The notes under the pieces: model-generated | Told to the model about the DNA's origin: nothing | Seen by the model: the letters and a program-made list of their open reading frames with translations, nothing else | Database searches by the model: none | Assembly (NCBI RefSeq): GCF_030704535.1 | Contig: NC_081817.1 | Coordinates: forward strand, 77,001-141,000 | Reading direction: 5' to 3' | Source: Vitis vinifera | Lineage: Eukaryota > Streptophyta > Magnoliopsida > Vitales > Vitaceae | Length of the DNA stretch: 64,000 nt | Translations under genes and position numbers: made by a program | Shown: piece after piece, positions 49,389 through 60,422 of the stretch | How the letters are laid out: each line of letters opens with the position of its first letter | Position numbering within the stretch: position 1 is the first letter of the stretch

Positions 49389-52300
49389 TCAACTTGCTCC
49401 TTGCATACCTTGCTTCTCTGGACCACTAAAAACTTTTTGCAGAAACTTCTCAACAATTGTAAGAAACTCCTCCACCCTTTCTTCGTGGGGCAAGTGACCA
49501 CAATGCTTGATAACTTCAAAGCAAGATCCTGGAATGGCCCGCGACAGTCTCTCAGCATTCCAAGAGGGGACAAGTCGGTCATTGTCACCCGTGATAATGA
49601 GGACTGGGTTTCATTCAAGCATGAAAATAAAAATCATCATCACAAACTTGTCCCTAATAAATTTGATCTTATTCGTGAGTTGTTATAAAGGTAGACAAAT
49701 CTCTTGCTCAATCCATAAGGCGGACTTGACAAATAAATTGTAATGGTCCAATTTAATAGAAACTATTTGTTAAACATGCACCATTTGGACCGAATCAACT
49801 GCATGGTAGAAAGGTGTAGCCTGAAAGTTGGACCAAGGCTGATTGAAGAATCCTGATCCACTAACATCCTTTTTGCTGCGGCCAACTTTTTGTTTTAGAT
49901 TTTCTTCCTTTTGTTCACTTTTTTCTGTCCCAATGTAGCCTTGACAAAATTTAGATCAGAGGCTCAACTGCCTCATTGGATGAATTCAGATGACTAAGAT
50001 GCACTAAGCCCTATCCCAGCTTGGCTACTGCCAAGTTAGCTTATCCATTGCCACCACTGGTAACGATTTTTCATTCCTGATTGGACTTCTCTTGCAGTCT
50101 AATTCTAGGCTTTTATCTTTCTAATTGAAAATTTTCACACAAGGATTTTCCTCTTTTAATGCATTCATTTGGTTAGAACCTTGGAAGTACTTTTCTTCAT
50201 TTTGGGATGAAAGAATTACATTTTGATTATTGACTTAAAAAAGTACTTACAACATACTAAACAAACAATTCTTTAAGTGTGCAAGAAAGTGTAGAGTTCA
50301 TAATTACCAGGACATGAGATCTCATCGAGCCTTTTTACGAGGGGTAGCTTTGATTCAGATGTAGAATCTGTAAGCATCGCTGCTGTGTATTCCACCAGAG
50401 CCCTGTCCCAGCCCTTAGTCCTCAATGGCTGCATTTCATAGAAACATTGAGGCAAACATGATCTAGGAAATAATAAATTGACATCATCTATCCTACCTCA
50501 AAACCACTTATCGCATTCTACCTAAACAAAACTGGAAAAAAAAAAAAAAAAAGGAAAAGAAAAAGACAAGAGACATATATAAAGATAAATCACCTTCGTG
50601 TAACCATATAGGACATGGTCAGTGATTTGACTTGAATCATGCCATGCATTTCGAATGGCAGCTATACCAAATCTATCAATAATCATCCTCACCTGAGAAG
50701 CATATAGGAAGCTGCTGTTAGATATGCAATGCAGATAACAACCAAGACTGCATCATAGATTATGTTTTGTCCAACAAAAACATCTGACATGGACAATCAG
50801 ACAATGTTTGATCAAGCAGATTTATTGTCATCTTTCAATCAAATGCATTTTTACTTTACCCTTGTTAACCAAAATCCTAAGAAAAGGTGACTTTTTTTGT
50901 CCTAATCCAAGTAGCATGAATAAGGTATTGTTGAGTTGAGCTACAAGTAGTTCAACCTACTGTTCAATTCTGTAGTCCTTTCCAAAGAGAAATGTTGATC
51001 ATTCTGTTACAATAAATTTTGCAATAGTTAAAGGGTGTGTGGTCAAAACTTGCAACAGTTGTTTGAAATTTCCCAGGAGTGGTATAAGTTGATTGATATT
51101 TTGATTGTATGGACTGAAACACTAATTGGAAATAACTCAAATCGAATTATAGAACCGTTCAGAAAGAAATTTTTTACCAGCATTACAGCAAAAGCAGAGC
51201 GCAGGATTGCAGATAATGCCTTCTTATACAAAGAGTTGAGCATATTTGCTGTCCTTTTCATCATTTGTGCTATTGCTCGGACAATGTATTTAGAGAACTT
51301 CGACAAAATCTTGCAAACCCTGATAAATGGATTCTCATGAATATTCGAATTTGAGCTACCTTCTTGGATCTGGTCATCTCTTCCCAACTGATTTCCTTCA
51401 ACTTTCAGCAACCTATTTCCTTTAGTAACCTTGCACACAGAAAGTGGGGCAAGAATTGCTGGGGCAACAAGGATCAGAGCAGCAACACGTTCAGGAGCTT
51501 CGAAATATGAATTAACTGCTACAATAGAACCAGCTGAATGCCTGGCATCTCATTTTTTTCCCAACAGTTAAGACAGATTTCTGCTTTCAGAAAGAGACAT
51601 AGGAGAAGAGGAGGAAAACTCCCCACTAACTTGATTTTAAGATCATCAAAAGGCACCAAGTACAGTTTAATTTTAATGGGAATAAAATAAGTAAAAAGGG
51701 TCCTTTACAAGGAATGCCAACCATATTGCACAATGACAGGAGTAGGGCACTTATGTTGCTATTTTCCTTTCCTTCAACCAATGAGCATCACAACCATTCC
51801 ATTTTTCTCCCTTTTTCCAAAACACTGAATGGAAGCTCTGATAAATCTAAAGACTTAAGCAAGACCATGTGTTTTGGTGACACAATCTGATTTACCCATT
51901 ATTTAGAGTTCAAGGATGATCAAACAAACAATTTGCAAATGCAAGCTGCACCCAAAATTCAAAGGGCCTAACCAAATTTTACTAATCATCCATCCAGAGA
52001 ATGCTTCAGAAATTGGAATGAGGAAAAATTGCAAGTCAAATGTTGGGCTTAAATTTGAAAGTTTTATGAGGCTATCTTCTACTAATAAGATCTCCTAAGT
52101 GGGAACTGCCAAAAGATTTTTACTGCTCCGGCTCTCTGCTATAAGAGGTACTGAAATCCGCATTCCTATCTAAAAAGGCTGATGGCATTAATAGTCTGCT
52201 CTCAGATGAGAAAAATCCAATCAACAAAACAACAATTTAAGATAAGAAACGTACATACCCCACTAAAATTGCCTTGTCAGCTGCTAATAAGTCAATGAAG

Positions 52301-53007
52301 CCCAAGGTTGCGAGCACAGAAAATGCCATGGAGTATGGATTCAATGGCCTTGTATCCTGATAACTAGGAGAAGACTGCTCCAAAAAATTCACCCTTGATG
52401 TCAACCCAAAGGCTGGTCTATCAAAGGCAAGGACTTTTGAACCAGTGACTTGTGCCAAAGGCTTCATAACTCGATTCCACGAGAAAACAGAGGCTCCAAA
52501 GCCGTGCAACAAAATCATAGGAAAACCAATTATTTTAGTTTGGTTGGCAAGTTGAGAAGGAGCTTGATTCTCTAATGGGTTGTGTGCTTGTGGGTCTGCA
52601 TCACATACCTTGTGGTGTATCGTAACCCCTTTAAACTCACAAAAACAACTGTCTGGATCAGCCAAAAGTGTTGGATCCAGTAACTCATCCTGATCTATTC
52701 CAGCAATTCTCCGTCTTTTCTGCTTCGTTTTTGCATCCACCCATTGCCCTGGAAGTTTCAAATGATTACAGAAAAGAACTCTATAACTACTAAAAAAAAC
52801 CCAGAAAGTCCCCAAATATTTGAGATGGGTGGGGAATATGTTACCGTAATAATCCGCAGCGGAGGAGGCGGAAGCAGCTTGAAGGAGGGCGTGCTTGGGC
52901 GTGGAGTGCAGGAGAAAGATTTTGCTTTCCGCAACTTCTGAGAACAGTTGATGAGGGAAGTTGTTGACATGGAAGACCTGAGACGCAAGCTGAACCACCC
53001 CACTCAT
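49389..53007 (-). CDS. Alpha/beta-hydrolase fold protein
   Basis: Six minus-strand exons join in frame: 53007-52845, 52748-52259, 51541-51178, 50692-50594, 50428-50308 and 49603-49389, giving 483 residues. The oxyanion motif HGFG lies at 136-139 and the nucleophile elbow GHSAGS at 218-223 puts the catalytic Ser at 220. The acid is Asp419 or Asp421 in TGDNDRLVP, and His449 in HCGHLPHEE completes the triad. An inserted, variable, probably helical lid (about residues 250-340) separates the core halves. It belongs to the plant family of Arabidopsis At1g80280/At1g15490 (from memory), with no settled substrate. The N-terminus has hydroxylated residues and could be an organelle signal. It is divergent from the quinone-oxidoreductase-like gene with 244 bases between start codons. 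Intron 1 (96 bases) is in frame and stop-free, so its retention would only insert 32 residues. Confidence 0.85.
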
Positions 53008-53251
53008 ACTATCACTCTCTCCTCCAATCTAAAACATGAATTTTGCTCTGGGATCCTAATTAAATACCCACTACCCAGTGGGCCATTCCTTTCATATTTT
53101 TTTTTCCTTTTTTGTATTTATCGTTTTTTTTTGGGTTGGTCAAATATTATGTAGTAATGGGCATTGGACGCCCAAGCCTACCAGGAAGAGGAACGAGTGT
53201 GTAGGGGGAGAAGGCGAAAGCAAGGGTTTTGTAAATTGTGAGGCATCAACA
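53008..53251. promoter_or_regulatory. Bidirectional promoter
   Basis: Only 244 bases separate the start codons of two divergent genes. The interval holds a TGGGCCA element at 53079-53085 (site II, bound by TCP factors and common in bidirectional plant promoters) and a T-rich tract, but no clear TATA box in either direction. Confidence 0.65.
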
Positions 53252-56200
53252 ATGGAAGCTCTGGTATGCAGAAAGGTGGGTGATCCGACCTTATCAGATG
53301 AAACTTCCCCAATCAGCGTCTCTGCTAGTCACCTAATACCGTCTCTGAATTCTCCCACTGCGGTGAGAGTAAGGGTGAGGGCTACCAGCCTCAACTATGC
53401 CAATTACCTCCAGATCCTTGGCAAGTACCAAGAGAAGCCACCCCACCCCTTCATCCCCGGCTCTGATTACTCCGGCATCGTCGAGTCTGTGGGACCCAGT
53501 GTTTCTATGTTCAAGATTGGCGACACCGTTTGTTCCGTTGCTGCCCTAGGCTCCTTTGCTCAATACATTGTTGTCGATGAGACCGAACTGTGAGTTGTCT
53601 TCCACTTTCAGTTTCAGTCTTTTTCTTTTTTTTCTTTCCGCTTCCATATCCCCAATCTGGGAAATTATTTTCTAGGTTTCGAGTGCCTGATGGATGCGAC
53701 CTCGTTGCCGCTGCAGCACTTCCTGTTGCATTCGGGACCTCGCATGTAGCTCTTGTTCACAGAGCTCAATTGACCTCTGCTCAGGTGCCATCTCAACTCC
53801 AGGATACACCTCTTCTCAACTGCTCACATAAAGCCTTTAAAAACGTTTTCCATTATCCTATGCTTTGATAATAAACAATGGAATAGGCTGTGGAAAGCTT
53901 TCCCTCAACCTAATTTCGGGTGTGTTTCCAAATTCTAGGTTTTATTGGTTCTAGGTGCGGCTGGGGGAGTTGGGCTTGCAGCTGTCCAGATTGGAAAGGT
54001 TTGTGGTGCCACAGTGATTGCTGTTGCTAGGTACTAGTTCTTGTGTAGAGCAGTTCAGTGGTCTTGATTCATTCTTTTATTAGTCCTCTTCTTGCATGCA
54101 CTATTTGCAGAGACTTAACTTGGGTTTGAATTGTATTTCTGAATTGCAGGGGAGCTGGAAAGGTTCAAATTTTGAAGTCATTGGGTGTGGATCATGTGGT
54201 GGACTCGAGCATCGAAAATGTCACTGAAAGCGTGAAGAACTTCCTGAAGGCAAAAAAGCTCAAAGGGGTTGATGTTTTGTATGATCCAGTTGGAGGCAAG
54301 CTTACAAAAGAAACAATGAAGCTTTTGAACTGGGGAGCACACATTTTGGTCATAGGATTTGCAAGCGGAGAAGTCCCTGTTATCCCTGCGAATATTGCTC
54401 TTGTTAAGGTACGCCAGGTGATTCTTTGAAGTTTTGGGCAATGTAATTGTATTATTAAGCTTATTTAGATTCATGGGAAATTGCTTGATAATTGTTAGTT
54501 GTCTAAAATTTACCATTACTTAGAAAAGCGAAGTTCCTTGCTTAAGATTTTGATATGCATTAAGAGGATTGAATTGATATATCTTTGGAGGATTTGAAGA
54601 TTGGAGTTTTTTGGTTTGTTTTTTATTTATTTATTTTTGGAAAGATTGTGCATTTCCTCTTCTTTATAATGAAAATTCATGGAGAAAGGAAGAAGGGATT
54701 TAATCGTACACATAAATTGTACCCTGATGATGGGGAACACTAAGGTGAGGACACAAAATAATTGCACACTCATTATTAGAGTGGTGTTTCTAGGCTAGCA
54801 AACCACCTTGCTTGCTTACAGAAGGATGTTACAATTATACCAAATTGTCTAGCAGTGTTTCTGAGCTACTTTTAAATATTGTCTGGAATAGAAGAACTAT
54901 TTAGTTTTTCTCTATTGGTGGGGTGAAGTAGGTTCTTAAACAGCCCAAAAGAAATGGGTTATCCTTTTTGGAAGCATTCAACCCACAGATAAGTCATCCC
55001 TACTTAGTTTCAAATCTTCGTTGGTGTTATGTGGATTGTTTCCTTAGAAAAAAAGGGTACACACCAACAATGACTAGGTTTTATCCATTGATCATTCAAT
55101 ACAACATGGTCTATGTAATTACTCTAGTAGTGTTACTAACGATGTTATTCCTAACTTCTCTGCAAGACCTCCCTGGAAAATGATGGATGATGGAGCCTTT
55201 TGGATTTTTGAGATAATTTTGCAAGTTTGGTGTATCATTTAGATTAAGCTTTTTCCATTATGCATTATATCAATGCAGATGGAGAAATCAGAGATGGTTC
55301 ACACTCAAAAAGATTAGTTTTTTGGATATAATGCCTAGTGGTGTGGCAAAAATCTAGAGTTCATGTGGATTTCAAATAAAGCAACCATTTGGAAAAATAC
55401 TAAATTATGCTATAAAGTTTGTAGGGTAGGATCTCTGGTTAAAAGCAATCAAAGGTTGTAGGAAAGAATGAGTGCATTACATGGTCCAATTTGTCTGTTG
55501 ATTTTTTAATTCAATGAGATGGATCATGGAAAAGAAAATTTGTACCTGCATTGAACAATTCTTGGATGAAAATCCATGAATTTCTGGAAGATAGATGAAA
55601 AGGAACATGTCCAAAATAGTGATCAAGTTGACATCTACTTTTCTACTTTAAATGGTTTATCTTTTTGACTGTTAACTTCACATGTATCATGGTTTTGTTA
55701 TGTCAACTAGTCATAAAGCCAGTGGCCAGTGTATCTAGTCTTTGGGTCATGATTGGGAATAGAAATAATTATATAAATATATATATTTTGATAAACACTA
55801 ATGATTGTATATATGCTTATCAGTTCTCATGAAAATTTCTTTTCATGCCAGATCTAATGCTCATTGGTTTTGATATCCTTGCATGTTTGTGGTTATCCAG
55901 AACTGGACAGTGCATGGACTTTACTGGGGTAGCTACAGGATACATCGACCAGGTGTACTTGAAGATTCAATGAAGGAGCTACTCTCTTGGTTAGCAAGAG
56001 GCTTGATTGAGATCCACATTTCTCATTCTTACAACTTGTCAGAGGTGAGGAGTTCCTTGCATTCTCTAGTTGAGGAAAGTTTGATAAAGGAAATGTCATT
56101 GTAGATGTACCCCATTAAAATAAATTTTGAGGAAATGCATTGCACAAATGCATCTTCTTTAAAGTCAATAAGATTTGAGATGGGTTTGAGACTGGGGAGA

Positions 56201-56616
56201 AGTATCTCCTTGGTCCTCCTTCCACTGATTACAAACATACAATACAGAGTTATCTCCACAATTCACGACTCTTCTGGTCTTCCCTGGCTGATGGTGTCCA
56301 AGCTCCTGCACCACCACCAGTTATATGTTTTCTATCACATTTGAAACTCACCCTGGGTTCATATATCATAAGAAAAGTTTATTGTTCGCTGCCTTATCTA
56401 TATCTGTTGTTCCTTTTTATCATCATAAATTTTTCCACCCAAAAAATGATACCAAGTTTTATTTTCTAATTAGCATATACTATGTGTAATCTGATCTACC
56501 TAATTATTTGTTATTTACAGGCTCACTTCGCCTTTTCTGCAATTAAAGATAGGAAAGCGATTGGAAAGGTGATGATTGCTTTTGATGATCACAAAACTGT
56601 AAGATCTAAGCTTTGA
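53252..56616 (+). CDS. Quinone oxidoreductase-like (zinc-free MDR) protein
   Basis: Six exons join in frame: 53252-53589, 53676-53784, 53939-54030, 54150-54408, 55901-56044 and 56521-56616, giving 345 residues. The N-terminal GroES-like part contains TSLNYANYLQILGKYQEKP and FIPGSDYSGIVESVGPSV. The NAD(P)H-binding part has LGAAGGVGLAAVQIGK (AAxGGVG glycine motif at about residues 156-161), GVDVLYDPVGGK, and NWTVHGLYWGSYR. It lacks the zinc-ligand set of alcohol dehydrogenases, as expected for quinone reductases, which pass electrons from NADPH to quinones or enones. It matches plant QOR-like proteins of the At3g56460 type (from memory). The chosen ATG is the first in frame. Intron 4 (1.5 kb) is AT-rich with no recognised element. 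It is transcribed divergently from the hydrolase and convergently with ATG18. Confidence 0.9.
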
Positions 56617-56836
56617 TATGATCAAGGTTCAGCTGGAGGTGGGTGGAGAAAGAAAGTTATCTTTTACCCCATGAATATCTGGATCTTTCTATTCTCGTAA
56701 CCTCCCATCAACCCTATCAACCCTGATTATGTTATAGTTTATTAAGTACAGATTTGGGTGATGTTGGCAAGTCATGGATTTCCATGGGAATGCAAGCCAT
56801 TGCAAATAATGGCAGCAGTGTATCATGCTGCTTTTG

Positions 56837-56842
56837 AATAAA
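56837..56842 (+). terminator. Poly(A) signal of the QOR-like gene
   Basis: AATAAA lies 221 bases after the stop codon. Confidence 0.45.
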
Positions 56843-57490
56843 ATAATGTGTTTCAAAAGATGCAGTAAAAATTATAGCTTGTAGTGCAGATCTCGGCACT
56901 CCACCATTAAGGACAGGTGAAAAACTAAAAAAGAAAGTAGCGAATACTTGTGGATGATATATGCATTTGCCTGGTGTGTGGGATGATATTGTGCCTTTTA
57001 GTTTCTGCCATCAGGGCAAAAGAAGATTCCTTATGCGGACTTCAGTTGCAGTTCTGTTTGCCTCATAGAAGTTCTAAATTTGGTTGTCATGGTTTCAGTC
57101 CTTGCACTATGTTTATTTCATTATTAGTCTATTCAACCCTCTAAAAAATGAAGTGACCAACTGCAGATACAATCTAGTCGTTAAGTAGAGAAAAATCAGG
57201 GTGGATATGTGGAAGTAGAAGTATTTTTTTTCACATAACACTGTATTAGGTGAATCAATACACCAAGTAAAAGGGCTCTATCTCTGTTTCTTCTAGTTCC
57301 GGTGCTCCTTCAAAACCCTTTTCTAGATGACCTTCAATAAGGTGCTGCTGCTTCTCTCTCTCTCACACACATGCATCATCCTCAATAAGCTGCTTTACAT
57401 TATTGGATATACAAGCTAGGATATTATATATGCATAAGAAAATTTTGCCCTAGCAATATATTCACCCGTTTAAGGAAAAATTATTAGGGT

Positions 57491-57738
57491 TATTTGATTA
57501 AAAGGGCCTCTCAAAACCTAATTTTTGAAATTTAACCTTCTATCCTTTTTTGGCATCATTTGGATAAAAATATCCTCATTATTTTCTTGTAAAAATAACC
57601 ATTTCTTTTAAAACCTACGTGTAAATATTTAAAATTGAAAAGGGCATTTACATCAAAAATGGATTACTTTTCCGAAAAAAACATGGGAAGTGTTAGATTT
57701 CCAATTTTGGGGATTATTTCATCCCTTTTAACCAAATA
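57491..57738. mobile_element. Small MITE-like inverted-repeat element
   Basis: TATTTGATTAAAAGGG at 57491 pairs with CCCTTTTAACCAAATA ending at 57738 (15 of 16 bases). The 248-bp body is AT-rich and non-coding. No clear target-site duplication was seen. Confidence 0.5.
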
Positions 57739-57897
57739 TTTCAAATTATTACCATTAACAGGTCCTAGGCCTGGGATATTTCTTATTCCGTGTACATCAT
57801 ACAGAAGCACGCATCATTTTTTATGGGATCTGATATTCACAATGGTAGACATTCAAGTCTCACATTTACAGAGAACATATTGCCCTAATCCAAGCTA

Positions 57898-60422
57898 TCA
57901 AGATTCAAGATGACCCTTCTTTAGAAAGCTGTGGTATTCCTGTTGCAACATCTCCCCTCCATTCAAGTGATCAAAACTGCACCTGTAGAAACTGACAATG
58001 GAGGAAAACAAGGATGAGAAACAAAGATAGAAACTGACAATGTAGAAAACAAAGATGTGTCAGAGAGAGAGAGGCCTGCAGCCGGCATATTAACTAATGT
58101 AGAAATAATCTTATTATAGTTGTGGCGTTGTTGGTTTCCTCTTAGTCAATCCGATATCTTCCAAGGATGTCATTTGTTTTGTCCACCATTAAGAAGCACT
58201 AGGCATAGTAGCAGAACCTCCAAAAGGAGTAACAGAGACTGACCAAAGAAACGATTATCATGTGCTTCATCACATCTCTTCACATGGCTAAATAAAACTA
58301 GATCATTATGGAAGTATAGGGGCTTTCACATGGGGGATTGACTCAAGCCATACAACCACCATATTACACCAGGGTAAGTTTGCAACTATTTGCTTAAAGC
58401 CTCTAGCTGCACTCACTTTTGGGACATGTTGCGGATACAATCCAGCTTATTAGCCGGTGACAATTATCAGTTCAAATTATATTTTGCAAAAGGACCAACT
58501 ACTGATTAAATGAGAATTTTAAAGCTACCAGTTAAATTGGGACAGGCATGCAACACAACACTGCCAACCCACTAGGGACGAGGGTTTTAAAAAATAAATA
58601 AATAAAGTACTCGAGGGAATTCTAGCAACAAGGTCAAGTAAATTTCAAGTTGAAGTGAATGAATGAATATAGGTTCACACCTCCCGTCCATGCCAACAAT
58701 AATGACAGTGTTCTGAGATCCAAATGTTGCAATGAATTGAGTGTCTTCAGGTACACGGAATTGTGCAAATGACCATTCTGAGCTAAAATATTTTGGTAAA
58801 AACCCTGGAAAAATGTCAGAAACATGAGAGGTTTTCGAGATGGAAACAGTTGAAAAAAAACATTCCAAGCTTAATTTTTTTTGATAAAACACCAGGCAAT
58901 TTCAGAATAAGATTTGGAATGTTCACAAATCCTAAATAAAATTACATAGGACGTCAATTCAAACAATCCAGGACTAAAATCTTTATTTAGGTAATTCCAA
59001 GTTCGTGTTTGAAACTCATTATGGGTAAACTTCTCTTACCTTTCATAAAGGACAATGATGAACCAGGGTTGGCACCAGCATTGGGAGAAATAAGGGCATC
59101 AAGGGAATTTGAAGAATTACGGTAAAACGGTGCTGGACCTTGTGCAGTGATAGAATGATTTGATGAATCCTCCCCTACCACTCGAACTCTGAGATTGAAT
59201 ATATGAACGGTACCTTTTTCACTTGACACAGCCAACCACTGAACATTCGGAGAGAGAGCAATACTATAAATTTCCGCATTGTCTGAACCTCTACGCACCT
59301 ACATAGAGGCCAAAGAATGGAATAAAAAGCAAGTTTTGGCTGTAACTGTCATCATGAATATTTTAGATTTTGATTGAGAGACCAAATGATGGATTCAATC
59401 CTTTCTTCATGAAGAGATGGCTATTGCAAAAGAAATGAAGTTTGCTACCGATTAAAAAATTGCAGACAAGTAAAAATTTAAAAGGTTAAAAGAGGAAACA
59501 GCGGAATTTGAAACAAACTTTATTGTTTTTCTAATAAATAAATAAATAAATAAATAAATAAAAGTTCATTACGTTTTAAAGGAACAGTGAATTTATCACG
59601 TATATCAAAATATGTTGGTGAGACAAATTTCTCAAGTATAAATACCTCTTGTAAGCGAGTCCCATCCATTGTGTTGAAAATTCGTATCAAAGTGCCTTTC
59701 ATACTAGCAGATGCAAGAAGAAGCCCGTCCATTGTCAAAGTGAGGCATGCAACATGAGAATCATGAGCCTTAATTAACTTTGTCATATTCAGCCCAAAGT
59801 GTTCAATCCGAACCAGTCCTCTTTGAAGACCAGGGCAAGCCAACACAAATGTATTCGAATGGTGAGAAAGGCAACAAAGTCCCCTGGGATTTGCCAGAGT
59901 CTCTATCTGCTGAAGAAGCTTCAGATCTGTAAAATTGTAAACATATATCTTGTGCTCAACAACAACAACAATGCGATCACGTCTTAATTTCACTGCACGA
60001 ACATCAGATCTAAATGAAAATTCACCAATACATCGCCTCTCATAATCATCCCAGATTATAACTTTGCTTGGAGGGTACTGGGAATTAGTTCCAGCACCAA
60101 CTAGTGCTAGAATGTTGGAACGAAACAGCATCTCAACAATCCCAAATCCCCCACTTTTCAAATCACGTCTGAAAATTTCCTTGAAAGGATCACAACTATA
60201 AATACGAAACCCGTGGGTTGTGCCAGCAGCAAAGCAACCATGGTCCTGATTCCAGGATACAGAGAGCAGACCTGTTTCATCAGTGTCATTGAACTCCGGT
60301 ACCGATTGGCCAAAAGAACCAGGAGTCCCAGAATTTGATCCATGGGCATCAAGCCTTGCTGATGGAAGCATTCCTCGAGATGTTGAAACACTAGAACTCA
60401 TGGTGGATGAGGGAACAGTCAT
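57898..60422 (-). CDS. ATG18: Autophagy-related protein 18 (PROPPIN WD40 protein)
   Basis: Four coding exons join in frame: 60422-59646, 59298-59040, 58804-58681 and 57991-57898, giving 417 residues. The seven-bladed beta-propeller shows [57 protein letters not shown] and [19 protein letters not shown]. The phosphoinositide-binding motif, normally F/LRRG, is VRRGSD at 260-265. The end [20 protein letters not shown] is typical. ATG18 proteins bind PI3P and PI(3,5)P2 on the growing autophagosome and work with ATG2. The long N-terminal lead and C-terminal form resemble Arabidopsis ATG18c/d, from memory. The start is the first ATG after an in-frame TAA 18 bases upstream. The motif's first residue is Val rather than Phe/Leu, a mild change; both arginines are kept. 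The gene has a 5' leader intron of about 2 kb. Confidence 0.9.

Larger units (their letters stand above)
56617..57897. other. Convergent 3' region between QOR-like and ATG18 genes
   Basis: Holds a poly(A) signal of the QOR-like gene and a small MITE-like element. No gene is seen. Confidence 0.5.

Noticed and set aside
49368-49743. Plus-strand frames of 106 and 78 codons
   Set aside because: They overlap the last exon of the alpha/beta hydrolase on the other strand, whose catalytic motifs are clear.
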